From the NCBI GenBank assembly GCA_024233005.1, contig JACKQE010000015.1, forward strand, positions 50,134-114,133: a stretch of 64,000 bases of DNA, written 5' to 3'. The stretch's first letter is position 1. The number at the start of each line of letters is the position of its first letter. The position numbers were made by a program, and so were the translations under genes. Below, in pieces: positions 53,390-63,157 of the stretch. The notes beneath the pieces were generated by a model. The model had not been told where the DNA came from and did no database searches. It saw nothing but the letters and a program-made list of their open reading frames with translations. The DNA is from Akkermansiaceae bacterium. GTDB taxonomy: Bacteria > Verrucomicrobiota > Verrucomicrobiia > Verrucomicrobiales > DEV007.

Positions 53390-54685
53390 ATGCGAGTCCA
53401 CCGCCCTGCCGATCCCGATTACGCCAACGCTCTGGCTTCCTTGAACCGCCGTTTCCAGCCCACCCTTGGGCAGGAACAGAGTGTGGCCGGCATCCTCGCG
53501 GAGGTCCGGGAGCGAGGGGATGCCGCGCTGCTGGACTTTAACTCCCGCTTCGATGGGGTCACGTTTTCCCGCCCCGAGGATCTCCGGGTGTCCGTTGCGG
53601 ACCTGGCGGCGGCGGCGGACCAGGTCCCGGAGGAAGACCGCGCGGCCATCGCCGCGTCACGGGACAATGTGACCGCCTTCGCCCGGCAAAGCCTGCGCCG
53701 GGATTGGTCCTCCCGCAATGCCCAGGGGGCTGAGGTCGGGGAGCGGTTTCTCCCTTTGGAACGGGTTGGCATTTATGTCCCAGGAGGCTCGGCGCCGCTG
53801 GTATCCACCGCCAACATGACGGTGGCTCTGGCCGCTGCGGCCGGAGTTCCCGAAATCGTGGTCTGCACCCCGCCGCAAAAAGACGGCGGGATCAACCCCT
53901 CGCTCCTTTACGCGCTTCACGCGGCGGGGGCGACCGAGGTCTACAAGGTCGGTGGCGCGCAAGCCATTGCCGCAATGGGACTGGGCACGGACACGTTGGC
54001 GCCGGTGCAGAAAATTTACGGACCGGGAAATTCCTGGGTCGTCGAAGCCAAGCGCCAGATGTTCGGGCTCGTCGGAATCGATCTCCTCCCCGGTCCCAGT
54101 GAGGTCGTGGTGTTGTCCGATGCCACGGGCCGTCCGGACTGGATCGCGGCGGATCTCTTGGCTCAGGCCGAGCATGGCGGAGACAGCATCATGGGATTGA
54201 TCACCGATTCGGAGGCCTTGCTGAGCGGCGTCATGGCCGAAATCGAGCGCCAGGCGGCCACCCTGAGTCGTCAGCAGCAGTTGCAGAAAGTCATTGCCGC
54301 GGGATGCTGGTTTGTTCTCGTGCCCTCGATGTCCGAAGGGGTGGCCTTGGTGAACGCGTTTGCCCCTGAGCACGTCCTTTTGGTGGCCGCGGAAGAGCAG
54401 GCCATGGTCGATGCCGTGCGCACCGCTGGAGCCATCTTTGTCGGGAACCACTCGCCGGTGGCGGTGGGGGATTTCCTCGCCGGACCGAGCCATGAGCTGC
54501 CCACGGGAGGCGCCGGCAAGGCCTTTCCGGGACTGACCGTGGACCAATTCCAGCGCCGCACCAGCATTGTGCGGCTCGACGCCGATGCCATCAAGGCCTC
54601 CGCGCCTCTGGTGGCTGCGTTCGCCCGGATGGAAGGGCTCGATGCGCATGGTCGCTCGGCCACGATCCGGGTCGACCACCCGTGA
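53390..54685 (+). CDS. hisD: Histidinol dehydrogenase
   Basis: 431 residues, normal HisD length. HisD oxidises L-histidinol to L-histidine with two NAD+, the last step of histidine synthesis. Seen are ERVGIYVPGGSAPLVSTANM, YKVGGAQAIAAMGLGTDTLA, KIYGPGNSWVVEAKR, LLPGPSEVVVLSD and AEHGGDSIMGL (zinc ligands), the catalytic Glu-His of FAPEHVLLV, and FVGNHSPVAVGDFLAGPSHE. ATG 53390 gives the family start. No other his gene is adjacent, and the region before it carries no convincing His-codon leader. Confidence 0.96.
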   Translation: MRVHRPADPDYANALASLNRRFQPTLGQEQSVAGILAEVRERGDAALLDFNSRFDGVTFSRPEDLRVSVADLAAAADQVPEEDRAAIAASRDNVTAFARQSLRRDWSSRNAQGAEVGERFLPLERVGIYVPGGSAPLVSTANMTVALAAAAGVPEIVVCTPPQKDGGINPSLLYALHAAGATEVYKVGGAQAIAAMGLGTDTLAPVQKIYGPGNSWVVEAKRQMFGLVGIDLLPGPSEVVVLSDATGRPDWIAADLLAQAEHGGDSIMGLITDSEALLSGVMAEIERQAATLSRQQQLQKVIAAGCWFVLVPSMSEGVALVNAFAPEHVLLVAAEEQAMVDAVRTAGAIFVGNHSPVAVGDFLAGPSHELPTGGAGKAFPGLTVDQFQRRTSIVRLDADAIKASAPLVAAFARMEGLDAHGRSATIRVDHP

Positions 54686-54694
54686 TCCTCTCGC

Positions 54695-55678
54695 TCACTG
54701 GTTGCGCAGCACGACGACCTCGCCTTCCCGCGGGGCGAGAACCCGGTCCGAAAGTTGCTCCGCTTCAGCCGCCACCATGAGTCGGCGCAGGGGATCGTGC
54801 AAATTCTCCCCGCCCAGCGGAAAGGTCGCGTAGTGCATCGGGATCATCTTCCGGGCTCCGAGGTCACGGAACGCCTGAATGGCTTCCTCGGGGTTCATGT
54901 GGACATCCCGGCCGCTCGGTGCTTCATAGGCTCCGATGGGCAGCAGCGCCGTGTCGACGGCAAAACGCTTTGAGATTTCCGAGAATCCCGGAAAGTAGGC
55001 GCTGTCGCCGCAGTGGTAGATCGCATTCCCCGGCAACCGGATCAGGAAGCCGCCAAACCCCCGGTGGGTGTCATGGATGAAGCGCGCTCCCCAATGGTGG
55101 CTCGGGGTGAAAATGATCTCGATCCCCCGCCAGTGAAAGACGCTCCATTCGTGCATTTCCTGGACCAGCCCGACCTTGATCCCGCGGAAGAGCGGACCGC
55201 AACCATGGGGAGTGAGGACCGGTTGCCCGCATGCGATGCCGCGCAGGCTGGGGCGGTGGAGATGGTCGAAATGGGCGTGCGTGACCAGGATGAGATCGAT
55301 CGGCGGCAGGTGCTCGAGGCGCAGTCCCGGCTCCCGGGTCCGCTTCATCGGCCCATGCCAGAGAGCCCAGTTGGGATCAATGACGATGTTCCCCACCGGG
55401 GTGCGGATGAGGAACGAGGCATGGCCGATCCAGACGAGTTCGATGGCATCCTCTTCGAGGCTCTCAAACGCCGGCACGTCGCCATTTGCCAGCTCCCGTT
55501 TCCGCAGGATGGCGGGCAGCACCTGCCGGCTCCAGAAATGGTAGTTTCGCTGGGCCCAGCCCTTGGTGGGTTTGAGGCCGACTTTGTGCCCCCGCGAGGG
55601 CCCCAGGAAATGAGGAGGATGTTCCACCCGGTCGTCGTGGTGAGGATGTGATCGGCCGGGAGGAAGATGGGAACTCAT
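54695..55678 (-). CDS. MBL-fold metal-dependent hydrolase (NAPE-PLD/UlaG-like)
   Basis: 327 residues of the metallo-beta-lactamase fold. The zinc site is LVTHAHFDHLH, further ligands TPSHHWGARF, YHCGDSAYFPGFS and PMHYATFPLGG. The arrangement WIGHASFLIRTPVGNIVIDP followed by THAHFDH and a late CGDSAY resembles NAPE-PLD and bacterial UlaG-like phosphodiesterases. The first 50 residues are His/Pro-rich and unconserved. It may hydrolyse a phosphodiester lipid or lactone. Convergent with hisD, 9 nt apart. Confidence 0.88.
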   Translation of the reverse strand: MSSHLPPGRSHPHHDDRVEHPPHFLGPSRGHKVGLKPTKGWAQRNYHFWSRQVLPAILRKRELANGDVPAFESLEEDAIELVWIGHASFLIRTPVGNIVIDPNWALWHGPMKRTREPGLRLEHLPPIDLILVTHAHFDHLHRPSLRGIACGQPVLTPHGCGPLFRGIKVGLVQEMHEWSVFHWRGIEIIFTPSHHWGARFIHDTHRGFGGFLIRLPGNAIYHCGDSAYFPGFSEISKRFAVDTALLPIGAYEAPSGRDVHMNPEEAIQAFRDLGARKMIPMHYATFPLGGENLHDPLRRLMVAAEAEQLSDRVLAPREGEVVVLRNQ

Positions 55679-55854
55679 GGAAACCAGAAAGGGACGATCC
55701 CTGAATATAAAGGAAATCTTCCAGGAAGGCGATTCATTTCCCCGGCACGATGGCGTAAGGTTGCCATGAAAACACCTTCGGAAGTCCGAAGTGCAGGAAA
55801 TGGGCCAGAGCCCCGCAGCAGATTTGGGCGCGTCCAGAGCGTCCGATCAAGGAC

Positions 55855-57669
55855 TCACTGGCTTCCCAAATGGACTCGGAGGATGCGCTTCATTTCCTCG
55901 ATGGCCCCGGGATCGGTGTAGGCCGTGTGGCTGGTCGGGACAATCAGTTCGGAAGCGGCCCCTTCCTGGTGGGAGCTCCAGTATTCCACCGCTCCATCCG
56001 AGCTGTTCGGAGTGTTGCCCTTGCCCCGGTCACCAATGATGCTGTGGTAGATGACCCCCTTGTGGTAGGGAGCAATGTCCAGCGCCGCCACCATCGGAGC
56101 CCCCGGCAGCAGCGATTGCACGCTGGTCACCTTCTTGTCGAGAGGTATCTTCAGGCTCTGCTTCACCTCCGGGACCTCCTGCAGCATTCCGGTGGTCGCG
56201 CGAACCATATCCCCCGGCATCTTGGCGATCCTCGAGATGGTCCCCGCAAGCCCCACCTTGGCCAGATTGGCTCCCCGGTGCGGCGTGGCGATGAAGACGG
56301 CCCGGCGCACGGCGGGATCCGGCTTGAAAAACAGCAGGCTTTTGGCCTTTTCCTTCTGTTCCGGGGTGAAGGGCACGGAATCGAACGGCGCGTCACTGAA
56401 TTGTTTCCACAGCGTGTCTCCGATGTCCGCGACGAGGGTATGAGTCAGAATGCCGCCCATGCTGTGGCCCATCACCACCATGTTGCGGGAGAGGGGATCC
56501 TGTCCCCGGGGATCGTAGGTGGTCCTCAAATCGGCGAGCTTGGTCCGCAGCAAATGGGCCGACTGAGCCACCGGATAGCTGCTCGGATAGGAGAAGACCA
56601 TGAACTGGTAGCGCCGTGAAAGTTCCGGATCCGCGAGGAACTCGGGAACCAGATCACGCCAAATAATCGGCACGGAAATGAGCCCATGAATCAACAACAC
56701 CGGAATGCGCTTGGGATCATACGGCTCCAGGAGGAAAATGCCGGATTGCTTGATGCGTTCATCTGCCTTGAAAAACCCGTCCAGCCCCCAGCTCATTTCA
56801 TTCCGGCCATTGAGAATCACCGCGATGGGAGCCGAAAAGTCGGCCGCGAGAGGGAACTTTCGCGTTCCAATGGTCGTCTCGGTCACCAGCATCGGGTTTT
56901 TCAGGGAAAGGATCACCGAGCGGGAATGGGCTCCGGTTTTACGAACGCTCTCCATGGTCAGGGTCACCGGAACATGCAGTCCCCGCAGTGGGTAAAACTT
57001 CATTTCCTCGGCTCGCTCCGGCCGTTGTTCACGGATCCCGACCATGGCGGCGCCACAACCTTCCCGAGTCTTCCTGGCGACGCCTTTTCCTTTGAGGGAC
57101 TCCGCGGAGATGCCCCGGTCGAAATACAGGGCCGGGTAGCTGGAATTCTTTGCCAGGTCAAACTGGATCGTTTCGCCGTCACAGGTGACACGGTAGGGAT
57201 CGCCCGCAAAGCGCCGTGGGTCATCCACCCAGTACTCGGCGAACCGCGCCAGGGAGCGGTTGTGGATTTCCAGCAAGGCCTTCTCGGCTTCCGAACCCCG
57301 GGGCTCAGGAGAATTTTCAAGCAATCCATACGCTTCCGTGGCCGCCTTCAGGTAGCAGCCCGCGGCGTCCACGTGCTGGCCTTTGGATTCCAATTGCCGT
57401 GCCTCTTCCAGGATCGAACTGCTCGCCGAGGCGAACGCGCCCAACACGGACAAGGGCGCGCCGGCGACCTTTTTCAGCACCTGGGTGGATCGCAGCCCTT
57501 CGCGGGTCACCAGTTCAGGGTTTGCTTTGACACTGACCGTGGAGCAGGAGGTCTGACTCAGTCCGAAGGCTCCGACCATCGCAAGGAGCAACGCCCATCT
57601 GGCGGGAGCAACGCGTTCCTTCACTGCCGAAGCGTGGGCGGATACTTGGATTTCCAGGGGCTTTTTCAT
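55855..57669 (-). CDS. Lipoprotein alpha/beta hydrolase (lipase/PGAP1-like)
   Basis: 604 residues. The hydrophobic N-terminus (WALLLAMVGAFGLSQTSC) with a Cys after it looks like a lipobox, so the enzyme is probably membrane-attached outside. A 280-residue helical/beta region precedes the catalytic domain: RIPVLLIHGLISVPIIWRDL, MVVMGHSMGGILTHTLVADI with the nucleophile Ser of GHSMGG, and a late SSDGAVEYWSSHQEGA region with His near HTAYTD. This resembles triacylglycerol lipases and PGAP1-like esterases. ATG 57669 begins the signal. It stands 161 nt downstream of the secreted unknown and may be cotranscribed. Confidence 0.82.
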   Translation of the reverse strand: MKKPLEIQVSAHASAVKERVAPARWALLLAMVGAFGLSQTSCSTVSVKANPELVTREGLRSTQVLKKVAGAPLSVLGAFASASSSILEEARQLESKGQHVDAAGCYLKAATEAYGLLENSPEPRGSEAEKALLEIHNRSLARFAEYWVDDPRRFAGDPYRVTCDGETIQFDLAKNSSYPALYFDRGISAESLKGKGVARKTREGCGAAMVGIREQRPERAEEMKFYPLRGLHVPVTLTMESVRKTGAHSRSVILSLKNPMLVTETTIGTRKFPLAADFSAPIAVILNGRNEMSWGLDGFFKADERIKQSGIFLLEPYDPKRIPVLLIHGLISVPIIWRDLVPEFLADPELSRRYQFMVFSYPSSYPVAQSAHLLRTKLADLRTTYDPRGQDPLSRNMVVMGHSMGGILTHTLVADIGDTLWKQFSDAPFDSVPFTPEQKEKAKSLLFFKPDPAVRRAVFIATPHRGANLAKVGLAGTISRIAKMPGDMVRATTGMLQEVPEVKQSLKIPLDKKVTSVQSLLPGAPMVAALDIAPYHKGVIYHSIIGDRGKGNTPNSSDGAVEYWSSHQEGAASELIVPTSHTAYTDPGAIEEMKRILRVHLGSQ

Positions 57670-57830
57670 GGTGTGAAAAGGGGGCAAGGGAAGCGGAGGA
57701 GGGACGAATCGGAAGCCGGGACCAATGGACCAACGGTGGCCTCCCGGCAAGAGACTTTTCTCGGTCAGTTCAAGGCGTTATCGGCCTCTTGGCGCAATTT
57801 TCCCTTCAGGGTTGGGCCGGATCCGTCAGG

Positions 57831-59135
57831 TCAGCTGGTTTTGACGGGGATAAGGGTGACGCCCCGGGCTCCCAGTTCTTTGCGGGCCAGCGGGCTGATC
57901 GATCCCGTGTAGATCAAATCCACCGCGGTACAGCCGGTTTCCTGCTTCAATTTCAGGATCGCCGCGATCCCTTCGCTGACATCCTCGGTCCAGTAGGCGT
58001 GGTCGAGGTAGGCCGGCACCACGAGGTGCTTGTCCTGGGTGATTCCCACCGGCATCGACCGGAAGGAAGTCAAGGCGGCGAAGGGATGACCGGCGTAGGC
58101 ATGCTGTTGCAGGATCTGGGCACTGCGTCGAAATACCTGGCTTTGGGAGGAGGAATCGATCTGCTCGATCGCGGAGAGCCATTCCTCCACGCCGTCAGAA
58201 ACCCCGATCCCTGCGAGGGCCCGGATGATCAGGGACTGGTCGGCAGGCGAGCAGGAGGCCCTTCCCATGAATTCGCCGGCCCGGTCTTTGGCGATGCCCA
58301 GCTTTTCCAGCAGGCCAACGTTTTCCTGAAACAACCGGGTCGGCGGGGTCAGGTAGACATTTTTCAACTGCTGGGCGGCGTCTCCCTCCTCGGCGGCGGT
58401 GATCAGGCCGTCGCCGGGAATCGCCACTTTCAGGCCGATCCCGCCGATCGCGGCGCTGTTGGCGAGGCGAGTCAGTTCTTTTTGCAGCGCCTGGTTGTCG
58501 GTGTAGGGATCCACCCCCAGTTTCGCCGCCAGGGCGAGCTTCTTCTCACTGACCTGGAACCAGTCCTGAATCGGGCCGCCGGTGTAGGTGCCATCCGCCT
58601 TGACCTTGTTTTCGGTGGAGGAAACGCCCCGTTTCACCATCGAGACCACGCCTTTGGGAATGTTGAAAATGGTCCGGACCGGTTTCTTGACCGCGCCACC
58701 GAGGGTTTTCACCGTGGAGACGCCCTGGCCGACCAGGCCTCCGATCGCCGCTCCGGCGACATTCTTTTTGTCCAGCGCCATGTAGGCATGGATTTCTCGG
58801 ACCCGCATTTTCAGCATCTCGGTGCCGTAGACCTCCCTCACCTGATCCCCCGCACGGAGAAGGTAATGGTCAAGGAGGTGCTCCGCGACCACGGTGGGAT
58901 CGACCGAGTGATACTCGCTGCTAAGCCAGACCGGTTCGAGCAGGTCCGAGGCTTTCATCTCCGGTGGCGTCTCGAAGGACTGCGCCTCACTGCGGGGTGC
59001 GGCCCCGCTGAGCGCGAGCAGGAAGGCGGATCCAGCCAACACTGGAAAGCGGAAGGTCAATCGGAGGGGCAGGGAGGGATGAAAAGGTGCGGTCACAGTT
59101 CTTGGGGCTGACATGGGCGGAAGTGTCGCCGACAT
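57831..59135 (-). CDS. Exported protein of unknown function beside the lipase
   Basis: 434 residues, not recognised as a named family. A signal peptide lies at about 25-50 (FPVLAGSAFLLALSGAAPRS). A Gly-rich stretch (NVAGAAIGGLVGQGVSTVKT) may insert in membranes. The rest is helical with GGPIQDWFQVSEKKLALAAK, SAAIGGIGLKVAIPGDGLI and a mixed C-domain ending SPLARKELGARGVTLIPVKT. ATG 59135 is used; ATG 59114 (seven codons later) is equally possible. It lies directly upstream of the lipase gene on the same strand and 33 nt downstream of gatA, so a lipase-partner or substrate role is suggested only by position. Confidence 0.55.
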   Translation of the reverse strand: MSATLPPMSAPRTVTAPFHPSLPLRLTFRFPVLAGSAFLLALSGAAPRSEAQSFETPPEMKASDLLEPVWLSSEYHSVDPTVVAEHLLDHYLLRAGDQVREVYGTEMLKMRVREIHAYMALDKKNVAGAAIGGLVGQGVSTVKTLGGAVKKPVRTIFNIPKGVVSMVKRGVSSTENKVKADGTYTGGPIQDWFQVSEKKLALAAKLGVDPYTDNQALQKELTRLANSAAIGGIGLKVAIPGDGLITAAEEGDAAQQLKNVYLTPPTRLFQENVGLLEKLGIAKDRAGEFMGRASCSPADQSLIIRALAGIGVSDGVEEWLSAIEQIDSSSQSQVFRRSAQILQQHAYAGHPFAALTSFRSMPVGITQDKHLVVPAYLDHAYWTEDVSEGIAAILKLKQETGCTAVDLIYTGSISPLARKELGARGVTLIPVKTS

Positions 59136-59168
59136 CGGACAAAACGAAAGTCCAAAACCAAGGCAGGA

Positions 59169-60623
59169 TCATTGCCCGAGTAGGCTCTCCTGCCAGGGGC
59201 CGCTCTGCTCCCAGCCGTGCGCTGCGCGGAAAAGATCCGGCTCCCCGAGGGGTTTGGCGAGGAATTGCAGGCCCACCGGAAGTTTGGAATTGCCTTCGGT
59301 GGCCAGACCACAGGGGACACTGATGCCCGGCAGACCGGCCAGATTGGCCGGCAGGGTGAACAGGTCGGCAAGGTAAAGCGCCAGCGGATCGGCGGCGTTG
59401 TCCCCGATCCGAAAAGCCGGGGTCGGCGTGACCGGTCCGGCGATGACATCGCAGTGGGCGAAGGCCTTGTCGAAGTCGTTTCGAATGAGGGTCCGGACTT
59501 TCTGCGCCCTCAGGTAATAGGCGTCATAGTAGCCGCTGCTCAGGACATAGGTCCCGAGAATGATGCGCCGCTTCACCTCCGGCCCGAAGCCCTCCTCCCG
59601 GGAGCGGCGGTAGAGATCCAGCAGGTCCGCCGGTTGCGCCGTGCGGTGGCCGTAGCGAATGCCGTCAAACCGCGCCAGATTGGACGAGGCCTCGGCGGTC
59701 GCAATGATGTAATACGTGGCCACGCCGTAGTCGGTGTGGGGCAGGGACACTTCGACCGTTTCCGCCCCGAGCCATTTCATCCGTTTGATCGCCAGCTCCA
59801 CCAGTCCCCGAACCCGGGGATCGAGACCGTCGCCGAAAAACTCCTTCGGCAGGCCGATCCGCAGGCCCTGCAGTCCCGCGGTGCCTCGCAGCGAGGCCCG
59901 GTAATCCGGCACCGGGGCCTCGAGACAGGTGGAGTCGCGCTCGTCCGTGCCGGCGAGGACCTGGAGCAGGGTCGCGGAGTCCTCGACCGATTTGGTGAGC
60001 GGCCCGATCTGGTCGAGCGAGGACGCGAAGGCCACCAGGCCGAAGCGCGAGACCCGTCCGTAGGTTGGCTTCAGTCCGACACAGCCGGAATGCCCCGCCG
60101 GTTGACGGACCGAGCCCCCGGTGTCGGATCCCAGCGCGGCGATCGCCTCGTTGGCCGCGACCACCGTCGCCGAGCCCCCGGAGGAACCGCCCGGCACCCG
60201 CTCCGGATCCCACGCATTCCGGCAGGGACGAATTGCGGAGTTCTCGCAGGAGGATCCCATCGCGAATTCATCCATGTTGGTCCGACCCAGCGGAATCGCT
60301 CCGGCGGCCCGGAGCCGGGCGATCACCGTGGCATCGTAGGGGGCCGTGTAACCGGTCAGGATCTTCGAGGCACACCCGCAGGGCTGTCCCTTGACGTTGA
60401 TGTTGTCCTTGATCGCGATGGGCACCCCGCCGAGTGGCAGGGAGAGATCCGCGGCTTCCGCAGCCGCGAGGGCGGTCTCGCCGTCGAGGGAGAGATAGCC
60501 GCCGAGTTCGGCATCGCGGGCGTCGGTCGCCGCGAGGAGGGACCGCACGGCATCGGCGGGAGTCACCGCACCGTCACCGTAGGCGGCCCGGAGCTGGGAA
60601 ATGGTCAGGGTGGAGGGATCCAT
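59169..60623 (-). CDS. gatA: Asp/Glu-tRNA amidotransferase subunit A
   Basis: 484 residues. GatA is the amidase of GatCAB, which turns Glu-tRNA(Gln) and Asp-tRNA(Asn) into Gln- and Asn-tRNA. The Lys-Ser-Ser triad fits K72 in PIAIKDNINVKG, S147 in VPGGSSGGSA and S171 in DTGGSVRQPA. The C-terminal part (PVTPTPAFRIGDN onward) is complete. ATG 60623 follows gatC by 21 nt; gatB is not in the window. It is the most GC-rich gene run of the region. Confidence 0.96.
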   Translation of the reverse strand: MDPSTLTISQLRAAYGDGAVTPADAVRSLLAATDARDAELGGYLSLDGETALAAAEAADLSLPLGGVPIAIKDNINVKGQPCGCASKILTGYTAPYDATVIARLRAAGAIPLGRTNMDEFAMGSSCENSAIRPCRNAWDPERVPGGSSGGSATVVAANEAIAALGSDTGGSVRQPAGHSGCVGLKPTYGRVSRFGLVAFASSLDQIGPLTKSVEDSATLLQVLAGTDERDSTCLEAPVPDYRASLRGTAGLQGLRIGLPKEFFGDGLDPRVRGLVELAIKRMKWLGAETVEVSLPHTDYGVATYYIIATAEASSNLARFDGIRYGHRTAQPADLLDLYRRSREEGFGPEVKRRIILGTYVLSSGYYDAYYLRAQKVRTLIRNDFDKAFAHCDVIAGPVTPTPAFRIGDNAADPLALYLADLFTLPANLAGLPGISVPCGLATEGNSKLPVGLQFLAKPLGEPDLFRAAHGWEQSGPWQESLLGQ

Positions 60624-60644
60624 GCGTCGGAAAAAAGGAAAAGC

Positions 60645-60932
60645 TTACTCCACCACTTTGGGGACGCGGAACTGGTCCTGCCAGCGTTGCGGGGCATTGG
60701 AGAGGGTTGCCTCCTGTCCGAGACAGCGTTCCGGTCGGGCCTCATCGGGGCGCAGGGCTCCGCCCGCCGGGAGGGCGTGAGCCGAGGGTTCGATGCCGTC
60801 CACATTCAGCTCGGTGAGCTTGTCGACGTGGGACAGAATGTGGCTGAGTTGCTCCTGGTAGAGGGCGACCTCGGCCTCGGAGAGGGCGAGACGCGCCAGA
60901 TCGGCGACGTAGCGGACGTTCAGTTCGGGCAT
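60645..60932 (-). CDS. gatC: Asp/Glu-tRNA amidotransferase subunit C
   Basis: 95 residues. GatC is the small stabilising subunit of GatCAB. MPELNVRYVADLARLALSEA and LSHILSHVDKLTELNVDGIE are its conserved blocks, followed by LRPDEARPERC. It is followed after 21 nt by gatA in the usual order. The reading frame stays open upstream over the divergent hydrolase gene, but ATG 60932 is the natural start. Confidence 0.94.
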   Translation of the reverse strand: MPELNVRYVADLARLALSEAEVALYQEQLSHILSHVDKLTELNVDGIEPSAHALPAGGALRPDEARPERCLGQEATLSNAPQRWQDQFRVPKVVE

Positions 60933-61073
60933 GGCAAAAAACGGGGACGGGACAGTGTCCCATCCTCTAGGCCAAGACGGCCCGGATGCAAGTCTGGAAT
61001 GCCACTGTCGGGCACCGGCATGGCGCATTCGATCTGTTGACAGCCGGGCGCCCGTGCTGCGAGCATCGGTGCC

Positions 61074-63116
61074 ATGTTCCGGCTCTCCTCCTTCTGCTCC
61101 GTCGCCCTCGGTCTTGCCCTGCCTTGCCTCGCCCCGGTCCACCTCCGGGCCGACGGGGACAAGGACAATCATCCGGAGTCGGTCCGTCCCATCCCGCCTC
61201 CCGGGGTCGAGGTCCCCGCGGCCGATGCGGCCCGCCTCACCGCCGGCATTGAGGCCCTCGGAAAGGACATCGCCGCTCTCGAGAAGGACCTTGCCAAAAA
61301 ACCGGCCCTCCTGGCCCTCCTGCCCGACGTCGTGATCTATCACAAGGCGGTCCAGTGGGCCCTGACCTACGGGGAATTCCACAAACCGGCCGAGATCGCC
61401 GCCGCCGACCAGCTCCTCGCCACCGGCCAAGCCCGCGCCCAGAGCCTGCGGCAGGGAGAGACCCCGTGGACCCGGCAGACCGGCCCGGTCGTCCGCGGCT
61501 ACCGCTCCCGCATTGACGGCTCGGTCCAGCCTTTCGGCCTCGTCATTCCCGCCGGCTACGACTTCGACCATCCCCGCCCGACCCGCCTCGATTTCTGGTT
61601 CCACGGACGCGGCGAGACCCTCAGCGAACTGTCCTTCCTCCTCGGACGGGAGAAAGCCACCGGCCCGATCGCCCCGGAGGGAGCCATCGTGCTCCATCCC
61701 TACGGCCGCTACAGCTGCGCCAACAAGTTCGCCGGCGAGATCGACACCTTCGAGGCGCTCGCCAAGGCCAAGCAGGATTACCGGATCGATGACGACCGCC
61801 TCCTTGTCCGCGGCTTTTCCATGGGCGGGGCCGCCGCCTGGCATTTTGCCGTCCACTACGCCGACCGCTGGTGCGCCGCCCAGCCCGGCGCCGGATTCTC
61901 GGAAACCCCGGACTTTCTCCGCGTCTACCAGGGGGAAACCCTCACGCCGACCCCGTGGCAGAAGACGCTCTGGCATTGGTACGACTGCACCGACTGGGCC
62001 GTCAATGTCTCCAATCTCCCGCTCGTCGCCTACTCCGGCGAGATCGACAAGCAGAAGCAGGCCGCCGACGTCATGGAGGCCGCTCTCGCCAAGGAAAAGA
62101 TCCGTCTCGTCCACCTCATCGGGCCGGGCATGGCCCATCAGACCGATCCCGCCTCCGCCGCCGAGATCGAGCGCCGCCTCACCGCCATCGCCGACCGCGG
62201 GATCGACCGGGTTCCCCGCAAGGTCCGGCTCGTCACCTGGACGCTGCGCTATCCCACCCTGCACTGGGTCCGGGCCGATGCCCTGGCGTCGCACTGGGCG
62301 GAGTCCCGCATCGAGGCCGAGTGGAACCCCGCCAACTGGGTCGCCGTGACCACCTCGGGAGTGACTGCCTTTTCGCTCGATTTCGCTCCCGGCCGCTGCC
62401 CGCTCGATCCGGTGGGCAGCCCGGTCGTCAAGATCGACGGCCAGACCGTCGCCGTGCCCGGCGTGCTTTCGGACCGCTCCTGGCAGGTCAGCTTCGTCCG
62501 GCAGGACCGCGCTTGGAAAGTGGCCGGGGCTCCGGCGGCGGGCGAGGGGACCGGCCTCGTGAAACGCCACGGCCTTCAGGGACCGATCGATGACGCCTTC
62601 ATGGACGCCTTCCTCATGGTCGAGCCGACCGGCACCCCGCTCAATGCCACCGTCGGGGCCTGGGCGAAAGGCGAGCAGGCCCATGCCAGGGAGCATTGGC
62701 GGAAGCAGTTCCGCGGCCTCGCCCCGGTCAAGAAGGACACCGAGATCACCGAAGCCGACCTCGCCAGCCACAACCTCGTTCTCTGGGGCGATCCCCGGAG
62801 CAATGCCGTGCTCGCCCGGATCGCGGACCGTCTGCCCATCCGCTGGACGGAGCAGGGCATCGTCGTGGGGGACCGGACCTTCGACAGCGGGAAACACGCC
62901 CTCGTCATGATCTACCCGAATCCCTTGTCTCCCGATCACTACATCGTGATCAACAGCGGCTTCACCTACCGGGAGTACGACTATCTCAACAACGCCCGCC
63001 AGGTCGCCAAGTTGCCGGACTGGGCCATCATCGACCTGACGCAACCGGTGACCACGCAGGATCCCGGCGGCGTCCCCGTGGCCGGCTTCTTCGGGGAGCA
63101 CTGGGAGTTGAAGTGA
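61074..63116 (+). CDS. Large secreted alpha/beta hydrolase
   Basis: 680 residues, GC-rich with C-ending codons. Signal peptide (MFRLSSFCSVALGLALPCLA), a helical N-region, then an esterase domain: RLDFWFHGRGETLSELSFLL, ILHPYGR-like VLHPYGRYSCANKF, LLVRGFSMGGAAAWHFAVHY with the nucleophile Ser at about residue 248 and LIGPGMAHQTDPAS as His region. A long C-terminal part of beta character (LTWTLRYPTLHWVRADAL onward) follows. It resembles prolyl-oligopeptidase/PHB depolymerase folds. Divergent from gatC with 141 nt, in which a TTGACA at 61037 is a possible -35 box. Substrate unknown. Confidence 0.82.
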   Translation: MFRLSSFCSVALGLALPCLAPVHLRADGDKDNHPESVRPIPPPGVEVPAADAARLTAGIEALGKDIAALEKDLAKKPALLALLPDVVIYHKAVQWALTYGEFHKPAEIAAADQLLATGQARAQSLRQGETPWTRQTGPVVRGYRSRIDGSVQPFGLVIPAGYDFDHPRPTRLDFWFHGRGETLSELSFLLGREKATGPIAPEGAIVLHPYGRYSCANKFAGEIDTFEALAKAKQDYRIDDDRLLVRGFSMGGAAAWHFAVHYADRWCAAQPGAGFSETPDFLRVYQGETLTPTPWQKTLWHWYDCTDWAVNVSNLPLVAYSGEIDKQKQAADVMEAALAKEKIRLVHLIGPGMAHQTDPASAAEIERRLTAIADRGIDRVPRKVRLVTWTLRYPTLHWVRADALASHWAESRIEAEWNPANWVAVTTSGVTAFSLDFAPGRCPLDPVGSPVVKIDGQTVAVPGVLSDRSWQVSFVRQDRAWKVAGAPAAGEGTGLVKRHGLQGPIDDAFMDAFLMVEPTGTPLNATVGAWAKGEQAHAREHWRKQFRGLAPVKKDTEITEADLASHNLVLWGDPRSNAVLARIADRLPIRWTEQGIVVGDRTFDSGKHALVMIYPNPLSPDHYIVINSGFTYREYDYLNNARQVAKLPDWAIIDLTQPVTTQDPGGVPVAGFFGEHWELK

Positions 63117-63157
63117 ACCCGGTCGCCGCGACGCGGCGTTGCCCAACAAAGTGTCCC

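Noticed and set aside
59217..61040. 607-codon plus-strand frame
   Set aside because: Antisense to gatA and gatC, both with intact catalytic motifs and normal length.
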